Part shown: positions 25,855 to 34,958 of the stretch, one piece after another
Layout of the letters: each line of letters starts with the position of its first letter
Position numbering within the stretch: the stretch's first letter is position 1
From: a virus
DNA length: 64,000 nt
Strand: one strand, 5' to 3'
IMG/VR virus record: IMGVR_UViG_3300021963_000051
Span: 1 to 64,000 of that record
Notes under the pieces: model-generated
Seen by the model: only the letters and a program-made list of their open reading frames with translations
What the model was told of the DNA's origin: nothing
Database searches by the model: none
Translations under genes and position numbers: made by a program

Positions 25855-28200
25855 TTATGGTCCTGCAGAACCTGTTCTAATAGGGTTTCCACTTGAATCT
25901 GTCACTATACCGCCTGTACCTGAACTGAGTGTAGTACCTTTTAGTTGTCCTAAGAAACATTCATAATAACCTTTTTTCTTTGCCTTAATGTCAGGAGTAT
26001 TAAATCCTACACTGGCACAAGCAGCTTCAAAATATCCACCATCATTAGTATTGGCTTTACATCTGTCTAACAAATATAAAACACTTACTTGAGCCGCTAT
26101 TTCACTCTTGTTTAGCAAGGTAGGATCATCTAATAAAGAAGTTGGAGTAGGTAACAATCTTTTATCATACATTTGTTTGCTATATTTGGCATAATTTGCT
26201 CTACCGGTCAACTGAATATAGCCCCTACCAATATACTTACCACCATCGCCGGGTTGAGTATTACCAAGTCCTTTACCCTTATTTGTTTGGTATCCATACA
26301 AAAACTCAGGCAAACTGTTATTTGGATTTCCAGCATATTGCTGTGCTAGAGCCTGATCCCCTTTGAATACACTAGGGAATACCTGTAACAATCGTTGTGC
26401 TGAATAATTAAAGTTTTCTTCGACAAGTTTCCAACTACACTCGCCACCGGCTATACCTAATAGACTAGCCACAGCATAAGGACTAGTGAAACCTAATTGA
26501 TTACAAGCATTTTTTAAAGCAGCTATTCCTGCCTGTGCAGAAGAATTATTGATATCTTTAGCAAATTTAGGATCACAAGTCCCTGCATTAACTTCAGGCT
26601 GATTGGCTGGTTGTTGCGGATCAGAGGCACCGCCAGCTGCACCAGCAGGGTTAGGAGCAATACCATCTTTTGTTCTATCGGCTAATGTTACATCAGTAGC
26701 GGCAGGGCTAAACTGAGCAGGGTTTATGTTTTCATGTTGATCCCAGGGCTCATGAGTAGGAACTCTCTGCATAATACTTTTAATCGGTTCAGATCTATAA
26801 AATATATTACCTTCCCATCCTTTCTTCTTTTCTCGATTTGGTAGGGTAAACAATGGAAGAATAGGAGGAGATTCTGCCTGCGTTGCTATAGCTGGTGAAT
26901 CGGCCGCTGGGCCATTTAAATCTATTTGACTACCGGTCACATAGACATTACCATTAGCGCCTATATGTAACGACGCTCCACTGCCTATTTTTACATGATC
27001 TTCTCCGCTAAGATCTAGCCCACCGGAAGCACTAGCTACAAGATTTTTTCCTGTCAATAATTCTAAATTTCCTACTACGGTACTTTTATAAACTCCGCCA
27101 ATAATTTGATCTTTATTTCCTCTTACACTGATTTTAGCATTATCTTCAACTGCTAAAAAATAGTATCCCCCAATATTGGTTTCATAATTTTTACCTGCTC
27201 TAACATGAATATTTCTCCCCGCTTCAAAATTTATATCTCTATCAGCCCTAAAATTAAAATCATGCTGGGTATGTATACTAACACTATCGTAAGCGAAAAT
27301 ATCTATCTTTCCATTACTGGTTAATTCTATCCAGGCAGTACCCCTACTGTTGCCAATATAAATCAAATCACTACTATTATGTAACAGCACTTGGTGTCCT
27401 GTACGAGTTCTTATTCTTACTAATTCATTTTTACCTTCAGCATCACCATCATCCATTATAAAGGTTGTACCCCCTAACCTGCTGACAAATGCTTCAATAC
27501 CATCTCTAGATTTTGTTTTATAACCTATTTTGCCTCGTTTAGCACCATCTGAATCATCTATCGGGCCAGGAGTACTAATACCGTAAACTGAGTTAGGTAC
27601 CTCACGCCTTGCTCCACTACTTGTTACACCCCTAATTACATCTTTCAAAAGTCCTTGATTTAATAATCTATCGGCAAAGGGATGTACAGGTTTAGGTTTT
27701 CCAGCTGGACTTGCCCCATCCTTTAAACTAGTCTTATGTCTTTCTGCTACGGGTAAGTATGAAGTTTGATACTTTCTCATCTGAGCATCTGTCATCAATA
27801 CTTCAGTGCTGGCAGCTAGGCCTGGCAGCATGTGATTTTGAAAAGGATCTTGAACACAACCAAACCAATAACATTGATTAGCATCGCCACCGACAAAAAT
27901 TACCATAACAGTAGTACCGATATCAGGAGGCACAAACCAAAATCCGTAACTTTTCTGAACATCGTTGAAATCACCAGGATTATTGCCTTCAAACCTTACT
28001 GATGTAAATCCCATAAATGGACTACAGTAATTCGCTACATAAACCTCTGCTTGAAACTCTGTACTACTGGGCACAGTTTTAATAAGAGCTACTTCAAGTC
28101 GACCCATATACATTGGATCTAAGTGATTAGTGACTTCAGCTAGAAATGGTCCTGCTGAAGGAGGGGGACTTCTTTTTCTTGTTTCAAAATTTTGAGTCAT
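25855..28200 (-). CDS. 5: Baseplate hub spike gp5 with C-terminal GH19 muramidase
   Basis: 781 residues. Residues about 15-140 are the gp5/VgrG OB-fold (AEVTNHLDPMYMGRLEVALI, then GFWFVPPDIGTTVMVIFVGG). Residues about 250-430 give short alternating strips (NFRADRDINFEAGRNIHVRA, GNVYVTGSQIDLNG) typical of the triple-stranded beta-helix needle. A Pro/Ala/Gly linker precedes a glycoside hydrolase 19 domain at about 557-735, with AGGECSW (candidate catalytic Glu), EENFNYSAQRLLQVFP and GRGYIQLTGRANY. T4 gp5 instead carries a GH24-type lysozyme between the OB fold and the helix, so both enzyme and position differ. Role: local peptidoglycan cleavage during tail penetration. The start overlaps the hub stop as ATGA. 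Confidence 0.9.
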   Translation of the reverse strand: MTQNFETRKRSPPPSAGPFLAEVTNHLDPMYMGRLEVALIKTVPSSTEFQAEVYVANYCSPFMGFTSVRFEGNNPGDFNDVQKSYGFWFVPPDIGTTVMVIFVGGDANQCYWFGCVQDPFQNHMLPGLAASTEVLMTDAQMRKYQTSYLPVAERHKTSLKDGASPAGKPKPVHPFADRLLNQGLLKDVIRGVTSSGARREVPNSVYGISTPGPIDDSDGAKRGKIGYKTKSRDGIEAFVSRLGGTTFIMDDGDAEGKNELVRIRTRTGHQVLLHNSSDLIYIGNSRGTAWIELTSNGKIDIFAYDSVSIHTQHDFNFRADRDINFEAGRNIHVRAGKNYETNIGGYYFLAVEDNAKISVRGNKDQIIGGVYKSTVVGNLELLTGKNLVASASGGLDLSGEDHVKIGSGASLHIGANGNVYVTGSQIDLNGPAADSPAIATQAESPPILPLFTLPNREKKKGWEGNIFYRSEPIKSIMQRVPTHEPWDQHENINPAQFSPAATDVTLADRTKDGIAPNPAGAAGGASDPQQPANQPEVNAGTCDPKFAKDINNSSAQAGIAALKNACNQLGFTSPYAVASLLGIAGGECSWKLVEENFNYSAQRLLQVFPSVFKGDQALAQQYAGNPNNSLPEFLYGYQTNKGKGLGNTQPGDGGKYIGRGYIQLTGRANYAKYSKQMYDKRLLPTPTSLLDDPTLLNKSEIAAQVSVLYLLDRCKANTNDGGYFEAACASVGFNTPDIKAKKKGYYECFLGQLKGTTLSSGTGGIVTDSSGNPIRTGSAGP

Positions 28201-31200
28201 GATTTAACCGATGGAAGATTATAGGTTGATCTGCTTACTAATTTATCCAAGGGATTCTGTCCAACAGACTTAGATCCGAACCTACTGGTTACTGAACTTG
28301 AAGCATTATAATCTTGAACGAACTTATCACCAACTAAAGGATTTAACATAACTTTGCCAGATTGGATCCTATTGTTTAAAATTTCATTATCAATTTGATT
28401 TGTATCTTTCCTTAAATTGCTTAAAGGATTATTTTGTCCGGCAGGAGATTGTTGTAGGGCATCGAAAATGTTTTGTTTAGATACTAGAGATCTGCTAATA
28501 TTATTAACGTTATTAGTGCCATATAAACTGGCAATCGCAGAAGCACCGCCAATAGCAGCAATTCTTTTTAGATTATCTATATTAGTATCAGGCAAAGGAG
28601 CAGCAGTATATGGTTGGGTGGCAGGTAAATTTTTAAATTCGCTGGAACTTATATATTCTAACTGTAGTCCTCTATCTAATTCTTCTCTTAGATCAATATT
28701 GTCAGGAACAGACTTAAAATCTGAAATCTGATTTGACATTTTACTAGTGAATTTACTGCTTAATCCAGACACCTTACTTAAATCAACACCTGCACGGGAT
28801 CCTAGTCCTAGAGGATCTGCCTTACTACCTAATAAAGATCCTATCTTATCTCTCGAACTAGATAAAATATTACTTGATTGATTGAACAAATTTGAGGCAG
28901 AATCTATTTTAGTTGAATCAATTTTTGACGGCAATCCTGATACATAGGATAATTGTTCAATGGTTAGATTATCATCAGATCTTAGAATATTTGTTACACC
29001 TTCTCCTATTCCACTGCCTTTAGTCTTTACCATAAGATTTTGAGCAACATAACTAGATATCATGTCATTAGATAAATTTGCATAATCCACTTTAGAACCC
29101 CCAGGAAATAGTGTGTCTATAGTAGATTTAACTTTTATTGCATTTTCTATAGAACTTTGACTGAGTGACGCTAATCCAATTTGATTCAGCCTAACATTTC
29201 TAGAAAAATCTGTGGGCAGTGAGGATCCTATTTGACTACTTCCAGAATCTAAAGAATCGGAAGCTGAGAAAGAGCCTAGTAAAGAACTTTTTAGAACATT
29301 AGAATCCCCCCCTAATCCACCAGGCGAATCTACGAAGTTTACAGACTCGCCTGGATTTCCAGAGTCCGGAATACCTCTGTTGAATTGTTCTTCAAGGGTA
29401 GAACTATCAACTCTTTGTCCAAAATCAATGGCTTGAGTAGTACCTTCTTTAATCTTATCGTCATTATTAGGTTTAAGAAGTAGAAAATCTTTAGGATCTT
29501 CAATTGGTATTTGTTGATCAATCACCTGCCCTGGTACCCTAATCATGTCTAGTTTTTGATGAAATAGACCGTCCTTGAAAATACTTTGACACTTAGTAAC
29601 CTTAAACACTCCAGAGAATGGAATTCTGTTAGAATCAAAATACATCATTCCACCTTCTTCAAAGCTCTTTATATCAATAGGATTCCTAAAGTTTACAGCA
29701 ATTAAAACTTCTCCTCGTATATTTGCTGCTTCACCATCTTCGGTTTCGAGATGAGATACCATTGTAGGACTATAATTTCCTATACCGCCAGTTACCACAA
29801 AAAACGGATCTCCTAATATTTCTAATTCCCCTCTAGAAAAGGATACACTATTCATCATCTTTTCATGCATCACCCTTGCCAGCACACTGAACGGATCATT
29901 CTTAGGTAATCCAGCATTATAGGTATTGGGCATCAAGACTTCTGTGGCTCCTGGATCTGCTTTTTTAGAACTCTCCGGTACTGAGGAAGTTGAGGAAATA
30001 GGACTATCTTTGAAATTAGGCACAGGCTTTCCCGAATTCCTGGCAGCCGTTTTGGCACCCGGTTGATCTTTTTGACCGGCATCAACAGGCACGGCCTCAA
30101 AAAATAAATTATTAAATTGTATTTTAAAATTTCTTACTTCTGTATTTTTACCTGTATAGATATAATCATACTCTCTTAATACTGACCGTTTAAGCTTCTT
30201 TTCATCTGTCTTTACATTACCTAGATTAGGAATGCTGGAAAAATGACACCTATAAGGAGTAACCACGTAGGTGTAAACATGATCAGGTTCTCTGGTCTTT
30301 GGATTTATATTGGCCTTATTTCCAACTTCAACTCTAATCATAAAATATTCTATCATCCCGTCATCATCAACGGGCAGTTTTTCTATAATGTTACTAATAT
30401 ATTCACTATCTCTTATGATCGAGCCTATAATATCATGAATATTTGCACCTTCTGGAAATTGTGCTACACTTTGTTTGGGCTCATAAGGGACTTCTTCTTT
30501 GACAGACTCAGTTTGAACCTTTCTTTCTTGGGCTATCTTATAGGCATTTTTCCTTTTATTTTCTGCAGGATCTACCATCCTATAGATATTGCTGTCAACT
30601 CCTAGTTCTGCTAATTTAGAGCTTCCTATGACTCCTTCTCTATCTTCTATCCATGATGTTCCAGATAGCTTTTCAAACCTTATCTTATATTCATCATAAC
30701 TTGAAGGAGTTCCAGATTTTTCTGCGTTTTGTATTTCCTGATCTGTTAAATTTAACATTAGGTCTTCTAATATTTCGTAGACCTTTTCTCCAGAAACCTT
30801 TGTAGCCTTTTTTAATCTACCTGCCTGTCCAAATGTTTTTTCATTATTAGGAATACATTTGACACTATATTTTGTACCTCTTTCAGTTACTTCAACTTCA
30901 GCACTGGCTATTTTTATAGGAAAAAATCTTGTGGCCTTAGGTACCTCTTCAGGTTCACCAAATTCAGAACTATCAGGATATCCCTTAAATTCCAATTTCA
31001 ATAAGAATGTAGCTGCCTTATAGTTGGCATATCCTGCCTTAACTGCTGCTACATGAAGAGCTTCTAAAAATCCATTCATACTGTAAGGTTCGATAATATC
31101 GAAACGCATAGAGGTAGGCAATGTCATACCACTGTCTTTTGTAAAAGACATTGCTGTCTCAATTTCTGCGTTATCAATAAAAAAATCAAAGCGTCCAGGA

Positions 31201-31658
31201 CTGTCCTTGTTAAATCCCTGTACAGCCTGCATATTTTCTAACCTACCTTTTGATCTAGCTACTTGCCTACCTTTCAACCCTAAATCATCCTGTATATCTC
31301 TTATATTTTTTTCTAATTCAATTTGCTGGGGATCTGGATTGGCTATACCTTCGGAACCTTTTCCGCCACTTCTTAAAATTAGTAATTCCTCAACGCTTCG
31401 TCTATATGCCTTAGGATCTTTAATATCTTCTTTATAGATAGCAGATAGTGTAAAATTATAAGTGCAAGACCTATAACTAGTCAAAACATTTTTCTTGCCA
31501 GTTATGGTAAATTCAGACTTTTTATCTTCATCTTTTGAGGCTGTATTACCAGTTTTCTCAGAAGTAAAAGTTTTTCGTTCTACCGTAGGATCATTAGATT
31601 CAGCAGGGGTAGGTACAAAGGCCGATTCATAACCTGTATAATTATATTGTTCTGCCAT
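28197..31658 (-). CDS. Large baseplate hub protein, probably the gp27 counterpart
   Basis: 1153 residues (MAEQYNYTGYESAF). Landmarks are VLTSYRSCTYNFTLSAIYKE near residue 54, a segment with IHDIIGSIIRDSEYISNII and YVVTPYRCHFSSIPNLGN, and RNFKIQFNNLFFEAVPV. These resemble the hub proteins of marine T4-like phages. It lies directly before gp5, as gp27 partners gp5 in the T4 hub, and is translationally coupled to it (ATGA). The last 350 residues are Ser/Asn/Leu-rich and look like a long flexible or fibrous tail absent from T4 gp27 (391 residues). The gp27 equivalence is inferred from position and length of the central part; it could be a different hub or fibre-anchor protein. Confidence 0.55.
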   Translation of the reverse strand: MAEQYNYTGYESAFVPTPAESNDPTVERKTFTSEKTGNTASKDEDKKSEFTITGKKNVLTSYRSCTYNFTLSAIYKEDIKDPKAYRRSVEELLILRSGGKGSEGIANPDPQQIELEKNIRDIQDDLGLKGRQVARSKGRLENMQAVQGFNKDSPGRFDFFIDNAEIETAMSFTKDSGMTLPTSMRFDIIEPYSMNGFLEALHVAAVKAGYANYKAATFLLKLEFKGYPDSSEFGEPEEVPKATRFFPIKIASAEVEVTERGTKYSVKCIPNNEKTFGQAGRLKKATKVSGEKVYEILEDLMLNLTDQEIQNAEKSGTPSSYDEYKIRFEKLSGTSWIEDREGVIGSSKLAELGVDSNIYRMVDPAENKRKNAYKIAQERKVQTESVKEEVPYEPKQSVAQFPEGANIHDIIGSIIRDSEYISNIIEKLPVDDDGMIEYFMIRVEVGNKANINPKTREPDHVYTYVVTPYRCHFSSIPNLGNVKTDEKKLKRSVLREYDYIYTGKNTEVRNFKIQFNNLFFEAVPVDAGQKDQPGAKTAARNSGKPVPNFKDSPISSTSSVPESSKKADPGATEVLMPNTYNAGLPKNDPFSVLARVMHEKMMNSVSFSRGELEILGDPFFVVTGGIGNYSPTMVSHLETEDGEAANIRGEVLIAVNFRNPIDIKSFEEGGMMYFDSNRIPFSGVFKVTKCQSIFKDGLFHQKLDMIRVPGQVIDQQIPIEDPKDFLLLKPNNDDKIKEGTTQAIDFGQRVDSSTLEEQFNRGIPDSGNPGESVNFVDSPGGLGGDSNVLKSSLLGSFSASDSLDSGSSQIGSSLPTDFSRNVRLNQIGLASLSQSSIENAIKVKSTIDTLFPGGSKVDYANLSNDMISSYVAQNLMVKTKGSGIGEGVTNILRSDDNLTIEQLSYVSGLPSKIDSTKIDSASNLFNQSSNILSSSRDKIGSLLGSKADPLGLGSRAGVDLSKVSGLSSKFTSKMSNQISDFKSVPDNIDLREELDRGLQLEYISSSEFKNLPATQPYTAAPLPDTNIDNLKRIAAIGGASAIASLYGTNNVNNISRSLVSKQNIFDALQQSPAGQNNPLSNLRKDTNQIDNEILNNRIQSGKVMLNPLVGDKFVQDYNASSSVTSRFGSKSVGQNPLDKLVSRSTYNLPSVKS

Positions 31659-31659
31659 A

Positions 31660-31959
31660 TTATCTAGATAAAACTTGATTTAAAACACTAAGTTTAGGCA
31701 GGTAGATCTTTACTCCTGCTTTTAGATCAAAAATAGGGTCCTTAATTAAATCTTTATTTCTTATAGCGAAAACCCACCATAATTTTGTATCTTTATATAA
31801 ATCATAGGCCAATAAGTCCGGCCTATATTGATATAGTGATGTTACTTCAAATAAGATATCATCAGACTGACTAGGAATATTTGTAAATGATAGAACATCT
31901 AAATAATCATTTACTATTCCTGTTTTATAATACGGGCTTCTATAACTATAAATGGCCAT
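31660..31959 (-). CDS. 53: Baseplate wedge protein gp53
   Basis: 99 residues. YRPDLLAYDLYKDTKLWWVF, then IRNKDLIKDPIFDLKAG and IYLPK form the gp53/LysM-like signature of baseplate wedges. T4 gp53 is longer (196), so this is the compact form. It binds gp6 and gp25 in the wedge. One base separates its start from the stop of the upstream gene and one base its stop from the hub start, indicating tight coupling in the baseplate operon. Confidence 0.88.
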   Translation of the reverse strand: MAIYSYRSPYYKTGIVNDYLDVLSFTNIPSQSDDILFEVTSLYQYRPDLLAYDLYKDTKLWWVFAIRNKDLIKDPIFDLKAGVKIYLPKLSVLNQVLSR

Positions 31960-31960
31960 G

Positions 31961-32902
31961 TTATAGATATCCTAGACCGTTAAACCCGCCATTAATATAT
32001 TTGGTAACAGAAAATTGCTGCATTTCATTTCTACTATATACGGGTAAGACTGTTACAGAGATAGTGCTTAACACTGGTACACTCGATACTGTGTCTGATC
32101 CAAATTCACCTTGTGAATTAGCTTTTTTATAGGTAAAATAATCTACACTATCTGGATATTCAAATCTAAAATTTTGGATTACCACAGGTACATTATCAAA
32201 CATAAAAGATCCATGTCCATTTAATCTACATACAGGAGGAGGAGCTCCTCTATCTACGTCGCTACCAAAACGCATTTTAGTTAAAGATCGAAGACAATGC
32301 ATGGTGCTAATAAGAATATCAGCATCGTTTTCATTTGATACAGTGAATTTACCAGTTATAGAAATAGGATTTACCTTGCTTCTTTGATAAAAATATACAG
32401 TATAATTACTGTGAATAGGTGCAGATGTACCATAATCAGCCCCTACTTCAAATTGAATCTGAGGTGTATAAGGGAATAAAATTCCGTGATGTAGGCTTAA
32501 AGGTGCTGCTATTCCTTCTAAATATTTAGGTGGTACTTTTATTTTAACACGCAGATCTTTGCCCAATTTATTACCGCGTCTATCAATAAAGCTAGTTGTA
32601 GTTTTGAAATCAGTTACTTTTTCTGCTCCAGCGGTAACTCCCGGAGGCAGTCTTTCCTGTATATTAAAAACTTTATTATTATTAGAAACCCTAGATTCAA
32701 AGCCATTAGTAAGGTCGACTACTGAAGCATTTGAATATCTATCTGCTGTTTCTGCTTCACTGGCACTGGCATTTGTAGATGCTATACGATTTGTAGCCTG
32801 CTGATCAGCTACTCGTTGTTCCTGCTGTTCTACGCTTATAGGGGCAGGATCTACCGATGTCGCGAGCTGTGTAGTAACTGATATAGGAGACAATGTGGAC
32901 AT
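31961..32902 (-). CDS. Baseplate tail-tube cap/initiator protein (gp48/gp54-like)
   Basis: 313 residues and the first gene of the minus-strand late block. The first 90 residues are polar and low-complexity. The core (FPYTPQIQFEVGADYG, SITGKFTVSNENDADI, LRSLTKMRFG, APPPVCRLNGHGSFMFDNVP) is the pattern of the T4-like proteins that cap the baseplate and start the tail tube. T4 has two related proteins, gp48 (364 residues) and gp54 (320). I cannot tell which one this is, and no second copy is in the window. It sits next to gp53, which fits baseplate completion. Confidence 0.65.
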   Translation of the reverse strand: MSTLSPISVTTQLATSVDPAPISVEQQEQRVADQQATNRIASTNASASEAETADRYSNASVVDLTNGFESRVSNNNKVFNIQERLPPGVTAGAEKVTDFKTTTSFIDRRGNKLGKDLRVKIKVPPKYLEGIAAPLSLHHGILFPYTPQIQFEVGADYGTSAPIHSNYTVYFYQRSKVNPISITGKFTVSNENDADILISTMHCLRSLTKMRFGSDVDRGAPPPVCRLNGHGSFMFDNVPVVIQNFRFEYPDSVDYFTYKKANSQGEFGSDTVSSVPVLSTISVTVLPVYSRNEMQQFSVTKYINGGFNGLGYL

Positions 32903-32922
32903 GATAAAAATTTGTTATTTTT

Positions 32923-32930
32923 TATTTACC
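32923..32930 (-). promoter_or_regulatory. Late-promoter-like GGTAAATA before the baseplate operon
   Basis: The minus strand reads GGTAAATA about 20 bases before the ATG at 32902, where the 32 kb baseplate/fibre block begins. It has two mismatches to TATAAATA but keeps the TAAATA core. It lies back-to-back with an exact plus-strand TATAAATA that ends the same divergent gap. Confidence 0.4.
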
Positions 32931-32931
32931 A

Positions 32932-32939
32932 TATAAATA
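32932..32939 (+). promoter_or_regulatory. Exact late-promoter motif TATAAATA before gp55
   Basis: TATAAATA on the plus strand, 69 bases before the gp55 ATG at 33009. It matches the T4 late consensus exactly. If used, gp55 would drive its own transcription along with gp47 and gp46. Confidence 0.55.
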
Positions 32940-33008
32940 AAGTGCGTTTTTCCATTGACAATCCCTACATTTTCTAGTACAATTCCAAAAAAAAGGAATA
33001 ATAATACG

Positions 33009-33902
33009 ATGACTGTACCTAATAAAAGAGTCAAATATCTAAACAATCGAGATCTACTATCAGAAATTCACAAAAGCAAATGCTCTTTCAGCAGTTTTTC
33101 ACAAAAAGACTTTAGTCAACACGATATTATTGTTGCTGATCTCAAAAAAATTACACAAAAAATTATATTAGAAGCCAAAAAAAATCGTGCCAAGCGAATA
33201 GGAATTAAAAATTTTATCATAGAACGTGATCAGGGAAATAAAAAAGTCAAATTAGCAGACCTAATACCAGATTATAAAAAAATCCCTAAAACTGATATTA
33301 TCTTCAGAATAATGACCTACGATCATATTCCACTTAGCCCAGGTAGAAAAAAAAGCACCAAAACAACTTCCGATGCTCACGAAAAGATAAACTTCCCCCC
33401 GTTTCAACACTGGAAATTTAACGAAGAAGATGAGCTTGTTTGTGTAGGTAAAAGTCATTGGAAAGGCGGAATGAAAACTGGAAAATTTTCTAAAGAACAT
33501 GGACGCATTACCGAAGAACTAGGTAAGATGTTTATCAAACTTTCAGAAAGGTATGCTCAACGTAGCAACTGGCGTGGCTATACTTACATTGACGAAATGC
33601 GCGGGCAGGCTATTCTGCAACTCAGTCAAATTGGTCTACAGTTTGATGAATCAAAATCAGAAAATCCATTTGCTTACTATACAGCAGCGGTGACAAATTC
33701 ATTTACTCGTATTTTAAATATTGAAAAGAAAAATCAAAATATCAGAGACGACATGTTGATAGAAAACGGATTAACTCCAAGCAGTACAAGACAGCACGCT
33801 CATGAGTTCGCAGAAGAAACAGCTAGACAAGCTAATTTATATAAAAATACAAGATTACCGAAAGCCGAAGAAAACATAGAAGATGAAGAGGAAACTACTT
33901 GA
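33009..33902 (+). CDS. 55: Late-transcription sigma factor gp55
   Basis: 297 residues from the ATG at 33009, which has AAAGGA about 11 bases upstream. A longer frame could open with TTG at 32955, but that has no comparable ribosome site. The conserved region (RSNWRGYTYIDEMRGQAIL, then NPFAYYTAAVTNSFTRILN and EKKNQNIRDDML) is the gp55 sigma-2-like core that recognises TATAAATA late promoters with host RNA polymerase and the sliding clamp. It is longer than T4 gp55 (185), with a Lys-rich N-terminus and an acidic tail (AEENIEDEEET). gp55 next to 47 and 46 is a known T4-like order. Confidence 0.9.
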   Translation: MTVPNKRVKYLNNRDLLSEIHKSKCSFSSFSQKDFSQHDIIVADLKKITQKIILEAKKNRAKRIGIKNFIIERDQGNKKVKLADLIPDYKKIPKTDIIFRIMTYDHIPLSPGRKKSTKTTSDAHEKINFPPFQHWKFNEEDELVCVGKSHWKGGMKTGKFSKEHGRITEELGKMFIKLSERYAQRSNWRGYTYIDEMRGQAILQLSQIGLQFDESKSENPFAYYTAAVTNSFTRILNIEKKNQNIRDDMLIENGLTPSSTRQHAHEFAEETARQANLYKNTRLPKAEENIEDEEETT

Positions 33903-33944
33903 CATTTATATCTGTAGTTGCTATTATGCCACTGAGGAGTTTCT

Positions 33945-34958
33945 ATGGCATTGTTTAAAAAGGTAGCATGTTTCACAGACTTACATGTAGGTGCTAAATC
34001 AAATAGCACAGTCCATTTACAAGACTGTGAAGAATTTGTAGATTGGTTTATTGAAAATGCCCAACGTGAAAATTGCGAAACCGCAATCTTTCTCGGAGAT
34101 TGGAGCCATAACCGAAACAGTCTAAATTTATACACATTAGATACAAGTTTGAGATTATTAGAAAAACTTGGCGCAGCATTTGAACAATTCTTTTGGTTTC
34201 CAGGCAATCACGATCTGTTCTATAAAGATAAACGTGATATTCACAGTTCAGCATTTGGCAGGCATATTCCAGGCGTTACTGTCGTAGACACTGTGACCAC
34301 TCTAGGTGATGTAACTTTAGTTCCCTGGTTGATAGGTGACGAATGGAAAGCAATGAAAAGCGTAAAGAGCAAATATGTGTTCGGACATTTTGAACTACCG
34401 AAATTTATGATGAATGCCATGGTTCAGATGCCCGATCACGGCGAACTTCGTGCTGAAGATTTTCGAGGTCCTGACTATGTGTTTAGTGGGCACTTTCATA
34501 AACGTCAACAGAACGGTTGTGTGATATATATAGGCAATGCCTTTGCTCATAATTATTCAGATGCTTGGGATGATGATCGAGGAATGATGACCTTAGATTG
34601 GGGTGGAGAGCCAAAGTTTCACAACTGGGAAAATGCTCCGAAATTTAGAACAATCAAACTCAGTGACCTCATTGATCGCAAAGATGAACTGATGAAATCA
34701 AAAATGTATCTAAGAGTGAACCTAGATATAGATATAAGTTTTGAAGAAGCTAACTTCATTAAAGAAGAATTTACAAAAACATATGATATAAGAGAAATGA
34801 GTCTTATTCAAGATAAAAGTAACTTAGAAGCTTCTTATGAGGACAATCCAGATACTAAATTTGAAAGCATAGATCAAATTGTATCCGAGCAACTGACCAA
34901 TTTAGACAGCGGTAATTTTGACAAAAAACTATTAATGGACATTTACAATGACCTTTAA
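33945..34958 (+). CDS. 47: Recombination endonuclease subunit gp47 (Mre11/SbcD-like)
   Basis: 337 residues, near T4 gp47 (339). The metallophosphoesterase motifs are all visible: D12-x-H14 (FTDLHVGA), GDWSH with Asp52, GNHD at 87-90, GHFE near 147 and SGHFHKR near 182. The start has GAGGAG just upstream. gp47 pairs with gp46 to resect DNA ends for recombination-dependent replication and host DNA breakdown. Its end overlaps the gp46 start by 11 bases, implying coupled synthesis of the two subunits. Confidence 0.95.
   Translation: MALFKKVACFTDLHVGAKSNSTVHLQDCEEFVDWFIENAQRENCETAIFLGDWSHNRNSLNLYTLDTSLRLLEKLGAAFEQFFWFPGNHDLFYKDKRDIHSSAFGRHIPGVTVVDTVTTLGDVTLVPWLIGDEWKAMKSVKSKYVFGHFELPKFMMNAMVQMPDHGELRAEDFRGPDYVFSGHFHKRQQNGCVIYIGNAFAHNYSDAWDDDRGMMTLDWGGEPKFHNWENAPKFRTIKLSDLIDRKDELMKSKMYLRVNLDIDISFEEANFIKEEFTKTYDIREMSLIQDKSNLEASYEDNPDTKFESIDQIVSEQLTNLDSGNFDKKLLMDIYNDL

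Noticed and set aside
25852-25859. CATAAATA on the minus strand as a promoter for gp25
   Set aside because: It lies only 5 bases from the gp25 ATG and includes the gp5 stop region, so a transcript would have no usable leader.
32955-33008. TTG at 32955 as the gp55 start
   Set aside because: The ATG at 33009 has a ribosome site and the added 18 residues look non-coding.
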